A stretch of DNA of 51,319 nucleotides from positions 1 through 51,319 of the forward strand of contig JBKQVG010000046.1 of NCBI GenBank assembly GCA_052325345.1, written 5' to 3'. Position numbers and translations under genes: made by a program. The stretch's first letter is position 1, and every line of letters starts with the position of its first letter. Below are positions 7,638-14,958 of this stretch, piece after piece. This DNA is from JBEKYD01 sp052325345. Its GTDB lineage: Bacteria > Acidobacteriota > Terriglobia > Bryobacterales > Bryobacteraceae. The notes beneath the pieces are model-generated. The model was given only the letters and a program-made list of their open reading frames with translations, had not been told where the DNA came from and made no database searches.

Positions 7638-8909
7638 GTGCTGGCCGCTTTAGCGAACTTGTCCAGGTCCCGGCGATTCGGCTTTTCGTCGGAAGCGCCC
7701 GTGCTTGCCTGCGCGTTTTTCTTAGCCGGGAGTATGCTTCCCGCCCAAGACCTGATTCCGGGTTCGGGCCCTGGAGGCATGGTGCGCCTGTTTACCTCCG
7801 ATGCCGCGACGCTGGAGTCGCAGGAGGCGCGCAAGGACTTGCCATGCATGGTTACACCCGATAAACCGCAACTTGGCTTCGACCTGAAGTTTCATGCCGG
7901 CTATGAGGTGACGATCGGGCTGAAAGATCTGGCGGGCGAAGGCAACCAGCTCACCATGATCTTTCGGGTGACGGCGGAGGACAAGCCCGACGATCCCACC
8001 TACTTCTCGCAGCACGTGATGGTGCCGACCATTGGCGAGGACGAGCGCGGTCCGGCCTTCCTGCAGGGCGCCTTCGACGTGGGCGAAGGGAAGTATCACG
8101 TGGACTGGCTGATGCGCGACCGGGCGGAGCGGCTCTGCTCGGCCCACTGGGACGCCGAGGCCAGCCTGGCGGCGCGCGACAAGCAGATGGCGCTGAACAT
8201 CGCCGCCGAGACGGTGGCGCCCATCGATCATGAGCCTTTTCGCCCGGAACCGCCCGTCGAGCGCGAAGCGGCTAAGGCGTCCCTCAACGTGAAGGTGATG
8301 GTGAATTTCGCTCCCCAGGACGCATCGGCAGCCACTTTACAGCCGGTCGATACCACCGCCCTGGTCTCGATTCTGCGCAACATCGCACGCGAGCCGCGTA
8401 TCGGCACCTTTTCCGTGGTGGCCTATAACCTGCAGGAGCAGAAAGTGATCTACCGCCAGGAAGGGGCGCCTCAGATCGACTTCCCTTCCCTGGGCAAGGC
8501 ACTGAATTCACTAAACTTAGGGACGGTAGACCTGAAGCGCCTGACGCAAAAGCACGGCGACAGCGACTTTCTGGGCCAGCTTATCACCTCGGAAGTCAGA
8601 GAAGCCAAAAACAAGCCCGATGCGGTGATCTTCGCCGGCCCCAAGGTGGTCGTGGACGAAACCATTTCCCTCGAAACGCTCAAGCAGTTGGGAGACGTCA
8701 AATATCCAGTGTTCTATATGAACTACAATCTGAACCCGCAGGCCAACCCGTGGCGCGATGCGATCGGCAACGCGGTTCGGTACCTGAAGGGCGCGGAATA
8801 CACGATCAGCCGCCCGCGAGATCTGTTTTTTGCCTGGAGCGAAATCATGGGGCGTATCGTAAAATCCAAGGTTGGTGCGCTGGCAACCGGAAATCCCTCG
8901 GCGCAATAG
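7638..8909 (+). CDS. Exported protein of unknown function
   Basis: The 423-residue product begins at GTG 7638, seven bases after GGGAG. The N-terminus carries a long signal sequence, with a hydrophobic core around VLACAFFLAGSMLPAQ, suggesting export with cleavage near residue 35. The mature part looks like two domains. A beta-rich one (70-180) contains LTMIFRVTAEDKPDDPTYFS. The second (about 210-400) alternates strands and helices and contains SLNVKVMVNF, DAVIFAGPKVVVDETIS and VFYMNYNLNPQANPWRDAI, reminiscent of the VWFA-like domains common in exported acidobacterial proteins, although a clear MIDAS DxSxS is missing. I do not recognise the family. It is followed four bases later by the exported methyltransferase-like gene, so the two probably form an operon. 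Confidence 0.7.
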   Translation: MLAALANLSRSRRFGFSSEAPVLACAFFLAGSMLPAQDLIPGSGPGGMVRLFTSDAATLESQEARKDLPCMVTPDKPQLGFDLKFHAGYEVTIGLKDLAGEGNQLTMIFRVTAEDKPDDPTYFSQHVMVPTIGEDERGPAFLQGAFDVGEGKYHVDWLMRDRAERLCSAHWDAEASLAARDKQMALNIAAETVAPIDHEPFRPEPPVEREAAKASLNVKVMVNFAPQDASAATLQPVDTTALVSILRNIAREPRIGTFSVVAYNLQEQKVIYRQEGAPQIDFPSLGKALNSLNLGTVDLKRLTQKHGDSDFLGQLITSEVREAKNKPDAVIFAGPKVVVDETISLETLKQLGDVKYPVFYMNYNLNPQANPWRDAIGNAVRYLKGAEYTISRPRDLFFAWSEIMGRIVKSKVGALATGNPSAQ

Positions 8910-8913
8910 CGTT

Positions 8914-9462
8914 ATGCGAACTTTGTCTCTAGCAACTCTTTTCGCCGTAGCGAGCCTGCCGGGCTTCGCACAGAAGTTCGGGCCGGCCGAAAACCTGGCG
9001 CCCTACATACCCACCCCCCAGGTGGTGGTGGAAAAGATGCTGGAGGCAGCCCACGTGAAACCGGGTGACGTGGTTTATGACCTGGGCGCCGGCGACGGCC
9101 GCATCGTCATCACCGCGGCGCAGGAATTCGGCGCGCGGGCGGTGGGAGTGGAAATTCTGCCGGACGTTTGCGAAAAGGCGCGGAAACGGATCAAATCGCT
9201 GGGGCTGGAAGACAGGGTCACCATGATCCAGAACAGCGCGCTGCGGGTGGACTTGAGCCCCGCCGACGTGGTCACGCTTTACCTTTTGACCAGCTCCAAC
9301 GAACGGCTCAAGCCCAACCTGGAAAAATACCTGAAGGCGGGCGCCAGGGTGGTTTCGAACCAGTTCCCGGTGAAAGGCTGGAAGGCGGCCGAGGTGGTCC
9401 ACGTCAAAACCGGCAACATGGATAACCCCATCTACGTTTACGAGATCGGGCACACCAAATAG
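8914..9462 (+). CDS. SAM-dependent methyltransferase-fold protein with a signal peptide
   Basis: Residues 1-19 (MRTLSLATLFAVASLPGFA) form a classic signal peptide, yet residues 30-182 are a class I methyltransferase core. The glycine loop is VVYDLGAGDGRIVITAA, the ribose-binding acid is in GVEILP, and the next motif is VTMIQNSALRVDLSPADVVTLYLL. The overall pattern resembles small methyltransferases of the type annotated as protein-lysine or tellurite-resistance-like enzymes. SAM is a cytoplasmic cofactor, so an exported copy is odd. Either the N-terminus acts as a membrane anchor with the domain inside, or the fold has another role. ATG 8914 is preferred; the frame is open to 8872 but that part lies over the preceding gene's end. 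It is likely co-transcribed with the exported protein upstream. Confidence 0.75.
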   Translation: MRTLSLATLFAVASLPGFAQKFGPAENLAPYIPTPQVVVEKMLEAAHVKPGDVVYDLGAGDGRIVITAAQEFGARAVGVEILPDVCEKARKRIKSLGLEDRVTMIQNSALRVDLSPADVVTLYLLTSSNERLKPNLEKYLKAGARVVSNQFPVKGWKAAEVVHVKTGNMDNPIYVYEIGHTK

Positions 9463-9465
9463 AGT

Positions 9466-9680
9466 TCACGGTTTTCTGTTAACGGCCATCAACCTTTCCG
9501 CAATCCGCCGGCAGATCTCCGCCGCACCGAGAGAAAGCGACGAGCGAACAATGTCGCGCAACCGCTCTTCGCCGAATTCCTCCCGTTGGGGGTTCAGCGC
9601 TTCGACGACTCCATCCGTGTAAGCGACCAGAACGTCCCCATCGTAGAGACCGGCCGCGGCTCCGACTCGCGGCATGACGC
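9466..9680 (-). pseudogene. SpoIIE/PP2C-type phosphatase C-terminal fragment
   Basis: A minus-strand frame of 69 codons reads GLYDGDVLVAYTDGVVEALN, then PQREEFGEERL and a helical tail. GDxLVxYTDGVxEAxNPxxEEFGEERL is the hallmark C-terminal segment of SpoIIE-like (RsbU-type) serine phosphatases. The preceding 150 residues of the catalytic domain and the terminal HDDxTLLVLR strand are missing. The segment upstream runs into a small inverted repeat at 9656-9704. I treat it as a gene remnant. Confidence 0.6.
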
Positions 9681-9704
9681 ACCGTATCGTTGAGTCGGAG
9701 CCGC
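9656..9704. repeat. Short inverted repeat
   Basis: GCGGCTCCGACTC at 9656-9668 is repeated in inverse as GAGTCGGAGCCGC at 9692-9704 (13 of 13 bp), with a 23-bp loop. It lies at the broken end of the phosphatase remnant and could mark the junction where the rest of that gene was lost. No T-run follows on either strand, so it is not a terminator. Confidence 0.6.
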
Positions 9705-9842
9705 GACCGTCGGGGAGCGGTTGCTCGTGATTGGAGTGGTTATTTCCTGGCAGTCCCTAAGCGGACATCCGCCGCCCGAAGACACGCGGAACATACATCA
9801 CAGGCTGGAGCTCGTGCCACCAACTGTTGGACAATAGCGAAC

Positions 9843-10586
9843 ATGCTCCATGATCGAGTCGCCCTGGTTACCGGCGCCGCCACGGGCATCGGCGAAGCTA
9901 CCGCCCGCTTGTTCGCCGCACACGGCGCGCAGGTCTTTCTGCTGGACGTCGATGCCGCCCGCAATGAAGCCGTGGCCGCCTCCATCCGCGCCCAATCGGG
10001 ACGCGCCGATGCCATTACCGCCGACGTTACCGATGGGCCGCGCCTGGCGGCCATCGCCCGCACCGCCGTCGAACGCCACGGCCGGATCGACGCGCTTGTC
10101 AACAACGCCGGCATCTACCCCCGCCGCCTGTTCGTCGACATGACCGAAGACGAGTGGGACCACATGCAGGACGTGAACCTGAAAAGCATGTTCCACGCCA
10201 TCAAGGCCGTCATTCCCCATATGATCGAACGGCGCTCGGGAAAGATCGTCAACATCTCCTCCGTCACCTTCCACCTCGGCGCCGCCAAGCTCAGCCACTA
10301 CGTGGCCTCGAAGGGCGGGGTCATCGGCCTTACCCGGTCGCTCGCCCGTGAATTCGGCGATCACAACGTGTACGTCAACTGCATCACTCCCGGCGCCATC
10401 CAAACCGAATCCGAGCCGCGCTTCGTCACCGCCGCCGATGCCCGGGCTTTCGTCGAATCGCAGAGCCTCAAACGCCGCCTGACCCCGCTCGACGTGGCCC
10501 GCGTAGCGCTCTTTCTCGCGTCCGAATGGAGCGACGGCCTCACCGGCCAGTCCCTGAACGTGGATGCCGGCTGGTACATGCATTAA
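9843..10586 (+). CDS. Short-chain dehydrogenase, first gene of the sugar operon
   Basis: A complete classical SDR of 247 residues. It carries TGAATGIG (about residue 12), DVT, NNAGIYPR, and the catalytic Ser-Tyr-Lys set in NISSVTFHLG...SHYVASKGG, ending with the typical LTGQSLNVDAG. Such enzymes interconvert sugar or polyol hydroxyls and carbonyls with NAD(P)H. It sits 63 bp before the transketolase genes and runs in the same direction. It is probably part of the catabolic operon, for instance oxidising a sugar alcohol to a ketose. Start ATG 9843 is chosen because it begins the Rossmann fold directly (MLHDRVALVTGAA); an upstream frame to 9690 adds only non-family sequence. The substrate is unknown. 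Confidence 0.85.
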   Translation: MLHDRVALVTGAATGIGEATARLFAAHGAQVFLLDVDAARNEAVAASIRAQSGRADAITADVTDGPRLAAIARTAVERHGRIDALVNNAGIYPRRLFVDMTEDEWDHMQDVNLKSMFHAIKAVIPHMIERRSGKIVNISSVTFHLGAAKLSHYVASKGGVIGLTRSLAREFGDHNVYVNCITPGAIQTESEPRFVTAADARAFVESQSLKRRLTPLDVARVALFLASEWSDGLTGQSLNVDAGWYMH

Positions 10587-10649
10587 AAAGGTTGTACCGA
10601 TCGCCGGCCGCTCCCTGTCATGTTTATGCGCGATCGAATATACTGAGGC

Positions 10650-11477
10650 TTGACCACCGATTGCAGCGATATTGCCTCCCTCGCGAACCGTCTCCGCCGC
10701 CGCAGCCTCCAAATGGTCCATAGCGCCGGAGTCGGGCACCCCGGCGGGGATTTGTCCGCGGCCGATATCCTGGCGACGCTCTTTCTGGGCGTCCTCCGCG
10801 TCGACCCGCTCCAGCCCTCCGCTCCCAACCGCGACCGCTTCATCATGAGTAAAGGCCACTCGTCGGCCTCCTACTACGGCGTGCTGGCGATGGCCGGCTT
10901 TCTGCCGGAATCCGATCTCGATACCTACATGCGGCCGCTCGCAATGCTCAACGGCCATCCCGACCGCAATAAGGTGCCCGGCGTGGAGGCCAACACCGGC
11001 GCGCTCGGCCACGGTTTGCCCATCGCCGTGGGCGCGGCCATCGCGGCCAAGATGGACGGCGCCGCCTGGCGGACGTTTGTGCTCACCGGTGACGGTGAAC
11101 TGCAGGAAGGCAGCAACTGGGAGGCCGCCATGGCGGCGGCGCATTACGGCCTCGACAACCTCACCCTGATCGTGGATCGCAACGGCTTCCAGCAAGGCGG
11201 CGCCACCGAGCACACCATGCGCCTCCATCCCCTGGCGGAAAAGTTTCGCGCCTTCGGTTGGGCCGTGCGCGAGGTGGACGGGCACGATCATGCCCAACTG
11301 CTCTCGGTTTTCCGCGCCCTGCCGTTCGAGCCCGCCAAGCCCAACTGCGTGATTGCGCACACCCACAAAGGCAAGGGCGTCAGCTTTATGGAAGATCGCG
11401 CCGAGTGGCATCACCGCGTGCCCACCGCCGGGGAAGTCACCGCCGCCATCCGCGAGTTGGAGGCGGCCAAGCCATGA
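10650..11477 (+). CDS. Transketolase, N-terminal (TPP-binding) subunit
   Basis: A 275-residue protein corresponding to the first domain of transketolase. GHPGGDLSAADIL, SKGHSSASYYGVLA and LGHGLPIAVGAAIA are present, with the thiamine-diphosphate/magnesium motif GDGELQEGSNWEAAMAAAHY ending in DRN. It needs the partner encoded next to it to make an active two-carbon transferase. Start TTG 10650 is the only in-frame option that keeps the full N-terminus; a TGAGG lies just upstream. The stop overlaps the partner's ATG (ATGA). Split transketolases in sugar operons often serve dedicated pathways, such as apulose-4-phosphate transketolase (AptA/AptB) or the sulfo-transketolase route, rather than the central pentose phosphate cycle. 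Confidence 0.9.
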   Translation: MTTDCSDIASLANRLRRRSLQMVHSAGVGHPGGDLSAADILATLFLGVLRVDPLQPSAPNRDRFIMSKGHSSASYYGVLAMAGFLPESDLDTYMRPLAMLNGHPDRNKVPGVEANTGALGHGLPIAVGAAIAAKMDGAAWRTFVLTGDGELQEGSNWEAAMAAAHYGLDNLTLIVDRNGFQQGGATEHTMRLHPLAEKFRAFGWAVREVDGHDHAQLLSVFRALPFEPAKPNCVIAHTHKGKGVSFMEDRAEWHHRVPTAGEVTAAIRELEAAKP

Positions 11478-12445
11478 CCGCTCCCGCCGATTGCCGCGTG
11501 GCCTTTGCCGCCGCGCTGGCGGACCTGGCCGCCGCCGACCCTCGCATCGTGGCGGTGACCAACGACTCCGTCGGTTCGTCCAACCTCAAGGCCTTTCGCC
11601 AGCGCTTCCCGGACCGGTTGATCGACGTGGGCATCGCCGAACAAAATCTTGTCGGCGTGGGCGCCGGCCTCGCCAATGGCGGCAAGATCCCCTTCGTGTG
11701 CGCGGCGGCCTGTTTTCTTACGGCGCGCGCCCTCGAGCAGATCAAGGTCGATTGCGCCTATTCCCGCCGCAACGTCAAGCTGTGCGGCATGGCCAGCGGC
11801 ATGGCCTATGGAGAGCTCGGCCCCACCCACCATTCCATCGAAGACATGGCGTGGCTGCGCGCTATCGCCGGTCTGACCGTGCTGGTGCCCGCCGATGCCG
11901 TCGAAACCGATTGCGCGGTGCGCGCCGCGGCTTCCTTCGACGGCCCCGTCTTCCTCCGCGTCAGCCGCATGAAGGTGCCCCCCGTCCATCCCGATAACTA
12001 CCGATTCGAAATCGGCCGCGCCGTTTGTCTGCGCCAAGGCTCGGATGTGACCCTGGCGGCCAACGGCACCGTAGTCTGGCGTGCGCTCGAAGCCGCCCGC
12101 CAACTGGCCGCCGAAGGCATTTCCGCCCGTGTGCTAAACTTCTCCACCGTCGAGCCCATCGATCGTGAGGCGATCCTCGGCGCCGCGGAGGAGACCGGCG
12201 GCATCGTCGCCGCCGAGGAGCACACCGTCCGCGGCGGATTGGGCAGCGCCATCGCCGAGGTGGTAGTCGGCGCCAAACCGGTGCCCATGCGCCTGATCGG
12301 AGTTCCCGGCGTGTTTGCCCCCACCGGGTCGGCCGAATGGCTGATGGAACACTTCGGCATCACCGCCGCCGGCATTCGCGCCGCGGCCCTCGAACTGGTG
12401 GAGCAAAGAGTGGCCCATGGCACGCCCGCTCGTACTCGCAATTGA
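11474..12445 (+). CDS. Transketolase, C-terminal (pyrimidine-binding) subunit
   Basis: The second half of a split transketolase, 323 residues. DVGIAEQNLVGVGAGLA holds the glutamate that activates the cofactor, followed by a Rossmann-like pyrimidine-binding domain (THHSIEDMAWLRAI, VLVPADAVE) and the transketolase C-terminal domain from about residue 195 (GSDVTLAANGTVVWRALEAA, EEHTVRGGLGSAIAEV). ATG 11474 overlaps the stop of the N-terminal subunit by four bases, ensuring coupled production. Its own end overlaps the kinase gene by 29 bp. Predicted to act on a keto-sugar phosphate made by that kinase, giving a C2-transfer product that enters central metabolism. Confidence 0.9.
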   Translation: MTAPADCRVAFAAALADLAAADPRIVAVTNDSVGSSNLKAFRQRFPDRLIDVGIAEQNLVGVGAGLANGGKIPFVCAAACFLTARALEQIKVDCAYSRRNVKLCGMASGMAYGELGPTHHSIEDMAWLRAIAGLTVLVPADAVETDCAVRAAASFDGPVFLRVSRMKVPPVHPDNYRFEIGRAVCLRQGSDVTLAANGTVVWRALEAARQLAAEGISARVLNFSTVEPIDREAILGAAEETGGIVAAEEHTVRGGLGSAIAEVVVGAKPVPMRLIGVPGVFAPTGSAEWLMEHFGITAAGIRAAALELVEQRVAHGTPARTRN

Positions 12446-13931
12446 TCAGGGAACCACCAACAGCAAGGCGCTCGTCTTCGACCAGCGTGGCGCGGTGCTC
12501 GCGCGCGCCTCGCGCTCCGTTCCGATCCGCTTTCCGCGGCCCGCCTGGGTGGAACAGGACCTCGCCGATCTCTGGCGCACCGTGGTGGATGCCGCCGCCG
12601 AATGCGTCTCCACTATCCACGGCGGAGAAATCGCCGCCATCGGCATCGCCAACCAGCGCGAATCGGTGGCTCTCTGGGATCGCGCCACCTCCGCGCCCGC
12701 CGGCCCTTCGGTGGTGTGGCAGTGCCGCCGCTCGGCGCCGTTTTGCGCCGGGCTGCGCGCCCAGGGCGCCGAACCGATGGTCCGCGCGCGTACCGGCCTG
12801 GGGCTCGACCCGCTGTTTTCCGCCGGCAAACTGCGCTGGCTCATCCAACAGGCTGGCGACGGCCCGCGCCGCGCCGAACGCGGCGAATTGTGCGCCGGCA
12901 CGGTGGACACCTGGCTGCTGTGGAACCTCAGCGGCGGCGCGGCGCATGCGACCGATGCCACCAACGCTTCCCGCACCCAATTGATGAACCTGGCCGGTCT
13001 CGACTGGGATGAAGAGATGCTGCGCCTGTTCGGCATCCCCGCGGCGTGCCTGCCCGCCATTCACCCCTCCAGCCACCGTTTTGCGGTTACCGCCGCTTCG
13101 AGCGGCCTGCCGGCCGGAATTCCAGTCGCCGCCATGGCCGGCGATTCGCACGCCGCCCTGTTCGGACACGGCGCCTTTGCCCCCGGCACGGTGAAAGCCA
13201 CCTACGGTACCGGCTCCTCGCTCATGACCGCTACCCCCCGCCTTCCCGTTTCCCAAGGCGGGCTTTCGTCCACCGTCGCCTGGTGGGTTTCCTCCGCGCC
13301 GCAATTCGCGCTGGAGGGCAACATCACCAACACCGGAGCTACGGTGGAATGGCTGGGCCGCTTTCTGGGTTTCTCCGATCCCGCCGCCCAGGTGGCGGGC
13401 CTGGCCGATGGCGTGGAATCGGCCGGCGGCGTCACCGTGGTCCCCGCCTTCGCCGGCTTGGGCGCGCCGTACTGGGACGAAAATGCCCGCGCCTTGATTT
13501 GCGGCCTGACGCGCGGTTCCACCGCGGCCCAGGTGGCGCGCGCCGCCGTGGATTCCATCGCCTTTCAAGTTGCCGACGTCTTCTTTCTCATGGAGCGCGA
13601 AGCCGTCATTCCGCTGCCCGAGCTCAGGGCCGATGGCGGCGCCTGCTGCAACCATCGCCTGATGCAGTTTCAGGCCGACATTCTGGGCCGCCCCGTGCTG
13701 CGCAGCGATTCGCCCGACCTGGCCGCCCGTGGCGCCGCCTGGATGGCCGGTCTCGCCACCGGCGTGTGGCGCGATCTCGACGAGCTCGCCGAACTCGTTC
13801 CCGCTCCCACCCGCTCGGATCGGTTCGAGCCGCAACTTGCCGCCGATACCCGCCGGCGCCTGCTCGACCAATGGCGCGAAGCCGTCAACCGCGCGCTTTC
13901 CCGAAAAGCTGAAACCCATGGCGAGGACTGA
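12417..13931 (+). CDS. FGGY-family carbohydrate kinase
   Basis: An ATP-dependent sugar kinase of 504 residues, the normal length. The N-terminal phosphate-binding loop is LAIDQGTTNSKALVFD. WVEQDLADLW, IANQRESVALWD and WQCRRS follow. The catalytic aspartate lies in GDSHAALFGHG (Asp243), and the ATP-domain motif ATYGTGSSLMT comes next. The glycerol-kinase-like layout (GDxxAALFG, YGTGxxL) is also seen in kinases for ketoses such as apulose, so specificity cannot be settled from motifs. It overlaps the transketolase subunit by 29 bp, which argues strongly that the kinase product feeds the transketolase. The 235 bp after it are filled by a long inverted repeat. Confidence 0.88.
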   Translation: MARPLVLAIDQGTTNSKALVFDQRGAVLARASRSVPIRFPRPAWVEQDLADLWRTVVDAAAECVSTIHGGEIAAIGIANQRESVALWDRATSAPAGPSVVWQCRRSAPFCAGLRAQGAEPMVRARTGLGLDPLFSAGKLRWLIQQAGDGPRRAERGELCAGTVDTWLLWNLSGGAAHATDATNASRTQLMNLAGLDWDEEMLRLFGIPAACLPAIHPSSHRFAVTAASSGLPAGIPVAAMAGDSHAALFGHGAFAPGTVKATYGTGSSLMTATPRLPVSQGGLSSTVAWWVSSAPQFALEGNITNTGATVEWLGRFLGFSDPAAQVAGLADGVESAGGVTVVPAFAGLGAPYWDENARALICGLTRGSTAAQVARAAVDSIAFQVADVFFLMEREAVIPLPELRADGGACCNHRLMQFQADILGRPVLRSDSPDLAARGAAWMAGLATGVWRDLDELAELVPAPTRSDRFEPQLAADTRRRLLDQWREAVNRALSRKAETHGED

Positions 13932-13936
13932 GAACC

Positions 13937-14151
13937 TTGTGGGGCAGGTTGGCAACCTGCGGACCGATTGTCAATCGGTCCAGCCGGGCGCAGCCCGGCA
14001 GTGCCGCGACGGGCAGAAACCCGGGCTCAATTCAAGTTCTCAGAGTTCGCGAGTTTCGAGCCGCGCTGCAGGTTCCGCGAACGATCGCCGGGCTGGCGCC
14101 CGGCTGGACCGATTGACAATCGGTCCGCAGGTTGAACAACCTGCCCCACAA
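13937..14151. repeat. Long inverted repeat inside the sugar operon
   Basis: Arms of about 54 bp at 13937-13990 and 14097-14151 are near-perfect reverse complements: one mismatch-like difference and a one-base length difference. Each arm holds smaller hairpins of its own (CAGGTTGGCAACCTG, ACCGATTGTCAATCGGT, GCCGGGCGCAGCCCGGC). About 106 bp of unrelated sequence separates them. It lies between the kinase gene and the DUF2291 gene. No coding content. The transcript would fold into a very stable stem, which may cause partial termination or shield the upstream mRNA from decay. Confidence 0.8.
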
Positions 14152-14166
14152 AGCACCATAGCGACG

Positions 14167-14775
14167 TTGGCAGTTTGGAGTTTCCTCCTCCTGCTCACCG
14201 CTTGCTCGCCCTGGACCGTCGTTCCCCTCTCCGATTCCACCGCCTCTCCTGGCGATCCCAAAGCCCTTGTCGATCGCCTCTGGGACAGCCGCATCGTGCC
14301 CGCCGTGCTCCACTCCGCCGTCGATGTCCGCGTGCTGCTCGATGCCGCCGCGGCCAATCCCGATCGGGCCCGCGCGCAATTCGGGGTTGGGCCGGACCAC
14401 GCCTATCTCCTCCTTAAAGGCCGCGGCCGCGTCCTGGCCGTGGACACGGTCTCGCCCTCCCGTCCGGCCTCGCTCGACGTTCCGCCCTTCGACGGCCGCG
14501 CCGACGTCACGCTGCAATTAGGCCCCGTCATTTTCGGCGACGCCTTGCGCGACGCTACCGGCATCATCCGTTTCAGCGATTTCGTCAATCAGTTGCAATT
14601 CGCCGACGCCGGCAACGCCCTCAACCAACGCGCCGCCCGTGCCATTCGGACCGCTGGGGATGCCGCCTCGCTGCGCGGCAAGCTGGTGGAATTCGCCGGC
14701 GCCTGCGCCTGGGATCCGGGGAGCGCGCCGGGCCAATCCATCGTGCCCGTCCGGCTTACCATAATTGGGGAGTGA
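14167..14775 (+). CDS. DUF2291-type periplasmic lipoprotein of a sugar ABC operon
   Basis: The 202-residue product has a lipoprotein signal, AVWSFLLLLTAC with the lipobox cysteine near residue 14, followed at once by SPWTVVPL, the conserved opening of DUF2291 proteins. The rest (KALVDRLWDSRIVPAVLHSA, GRGRVLAVDT, IRFSDFVNQLQFADAGNALN) fits that family through to the end. DUF2291 genes typically neighbour ribose-type ABC importers, exactly as here. Their molecular role is not established. The start is uncertain: TTG 14167 leaves a normal lipoprotein signal, whereas the frame stays open far upstream through the inverted repeat without a family-like sequence. Insertion of that repeat may have replaced the original start region. 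Confidence 0.75.
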   Translation: MAVWSFLLLLTACSPWTVVPLSDSTASPGDPKALVDRLWDSRIVPAVLHSAVDVRVLLDAAAANPDRARAQFGVGPDHAYLLLKGRGRVLAVDTVSPSRPASLDVPPFDGRADVTLQLGPVIFGDALRDATGIIRFSDFVNQLQFADAGNALNQRAARAIRTAGDAASLRGKLVEFAGACAWDPGSAPGQSIVPVRLTIIGE

Positions 14776-14808
14776 CGCACTTGACGACAGCAGCTTCTCG
14801 ACCGGCGG

Positions 14809-14938
14809 GACAGGCGGTTCCGCCTGTCCGTGCAGCCCAAGCTAAAGACGATGGTGAAAACGACCCCCACAGACTGAAGTCTGTGCCACCGAGTTCGCGT
14901 GGGTGGCCGATTCCGGGTGGCACAGGCTTTAGCCTGTG
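14809..14938. repeat. Cluster of small palindromes between DUF2291 and the ABC ATPase
   Basis: Three hairpins lie in the 183-bp gap. GACAGGCGG/CCGCCTGTC occupies 14809-14828, CACAGACTGAAGTCTGTG 14868-14885, and CACAGGCTTTAGCCTGTG 14921-14938. The last two, with their flanking CCACC/GGTGG, form a larger inverted pair. A near-identical palindrome recurs at 35833-35850, so it is a dispersed family in this genome. No coding content. Confidence 0.75.
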
Positions 14939-14958
14939 GTCTTCCCAAGGGGCCACCC

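Noticed and set aside
9798..11414. 538-codon minus-strand frame opposite the SDR and transketolase genes
   Set aside because: Shadow of conserved enzymes; no start site or motif.
10650..12445. Transketolase genes as 1-deoxyxylulose-5-phosphate synthase
   Set aside because: The two-polypeptide split, motif spacing and sugar-operon context fit transketolase; no isoprenoid gene is nearby.
12417..13931. Calling the FGGY kinase glycerol kinase
   Set aside because: Motifs resemble GlpK, but the gene is embedded in a transketolase/sugar-importer operon without glycerol genes, so a ketose substrate is more likely.
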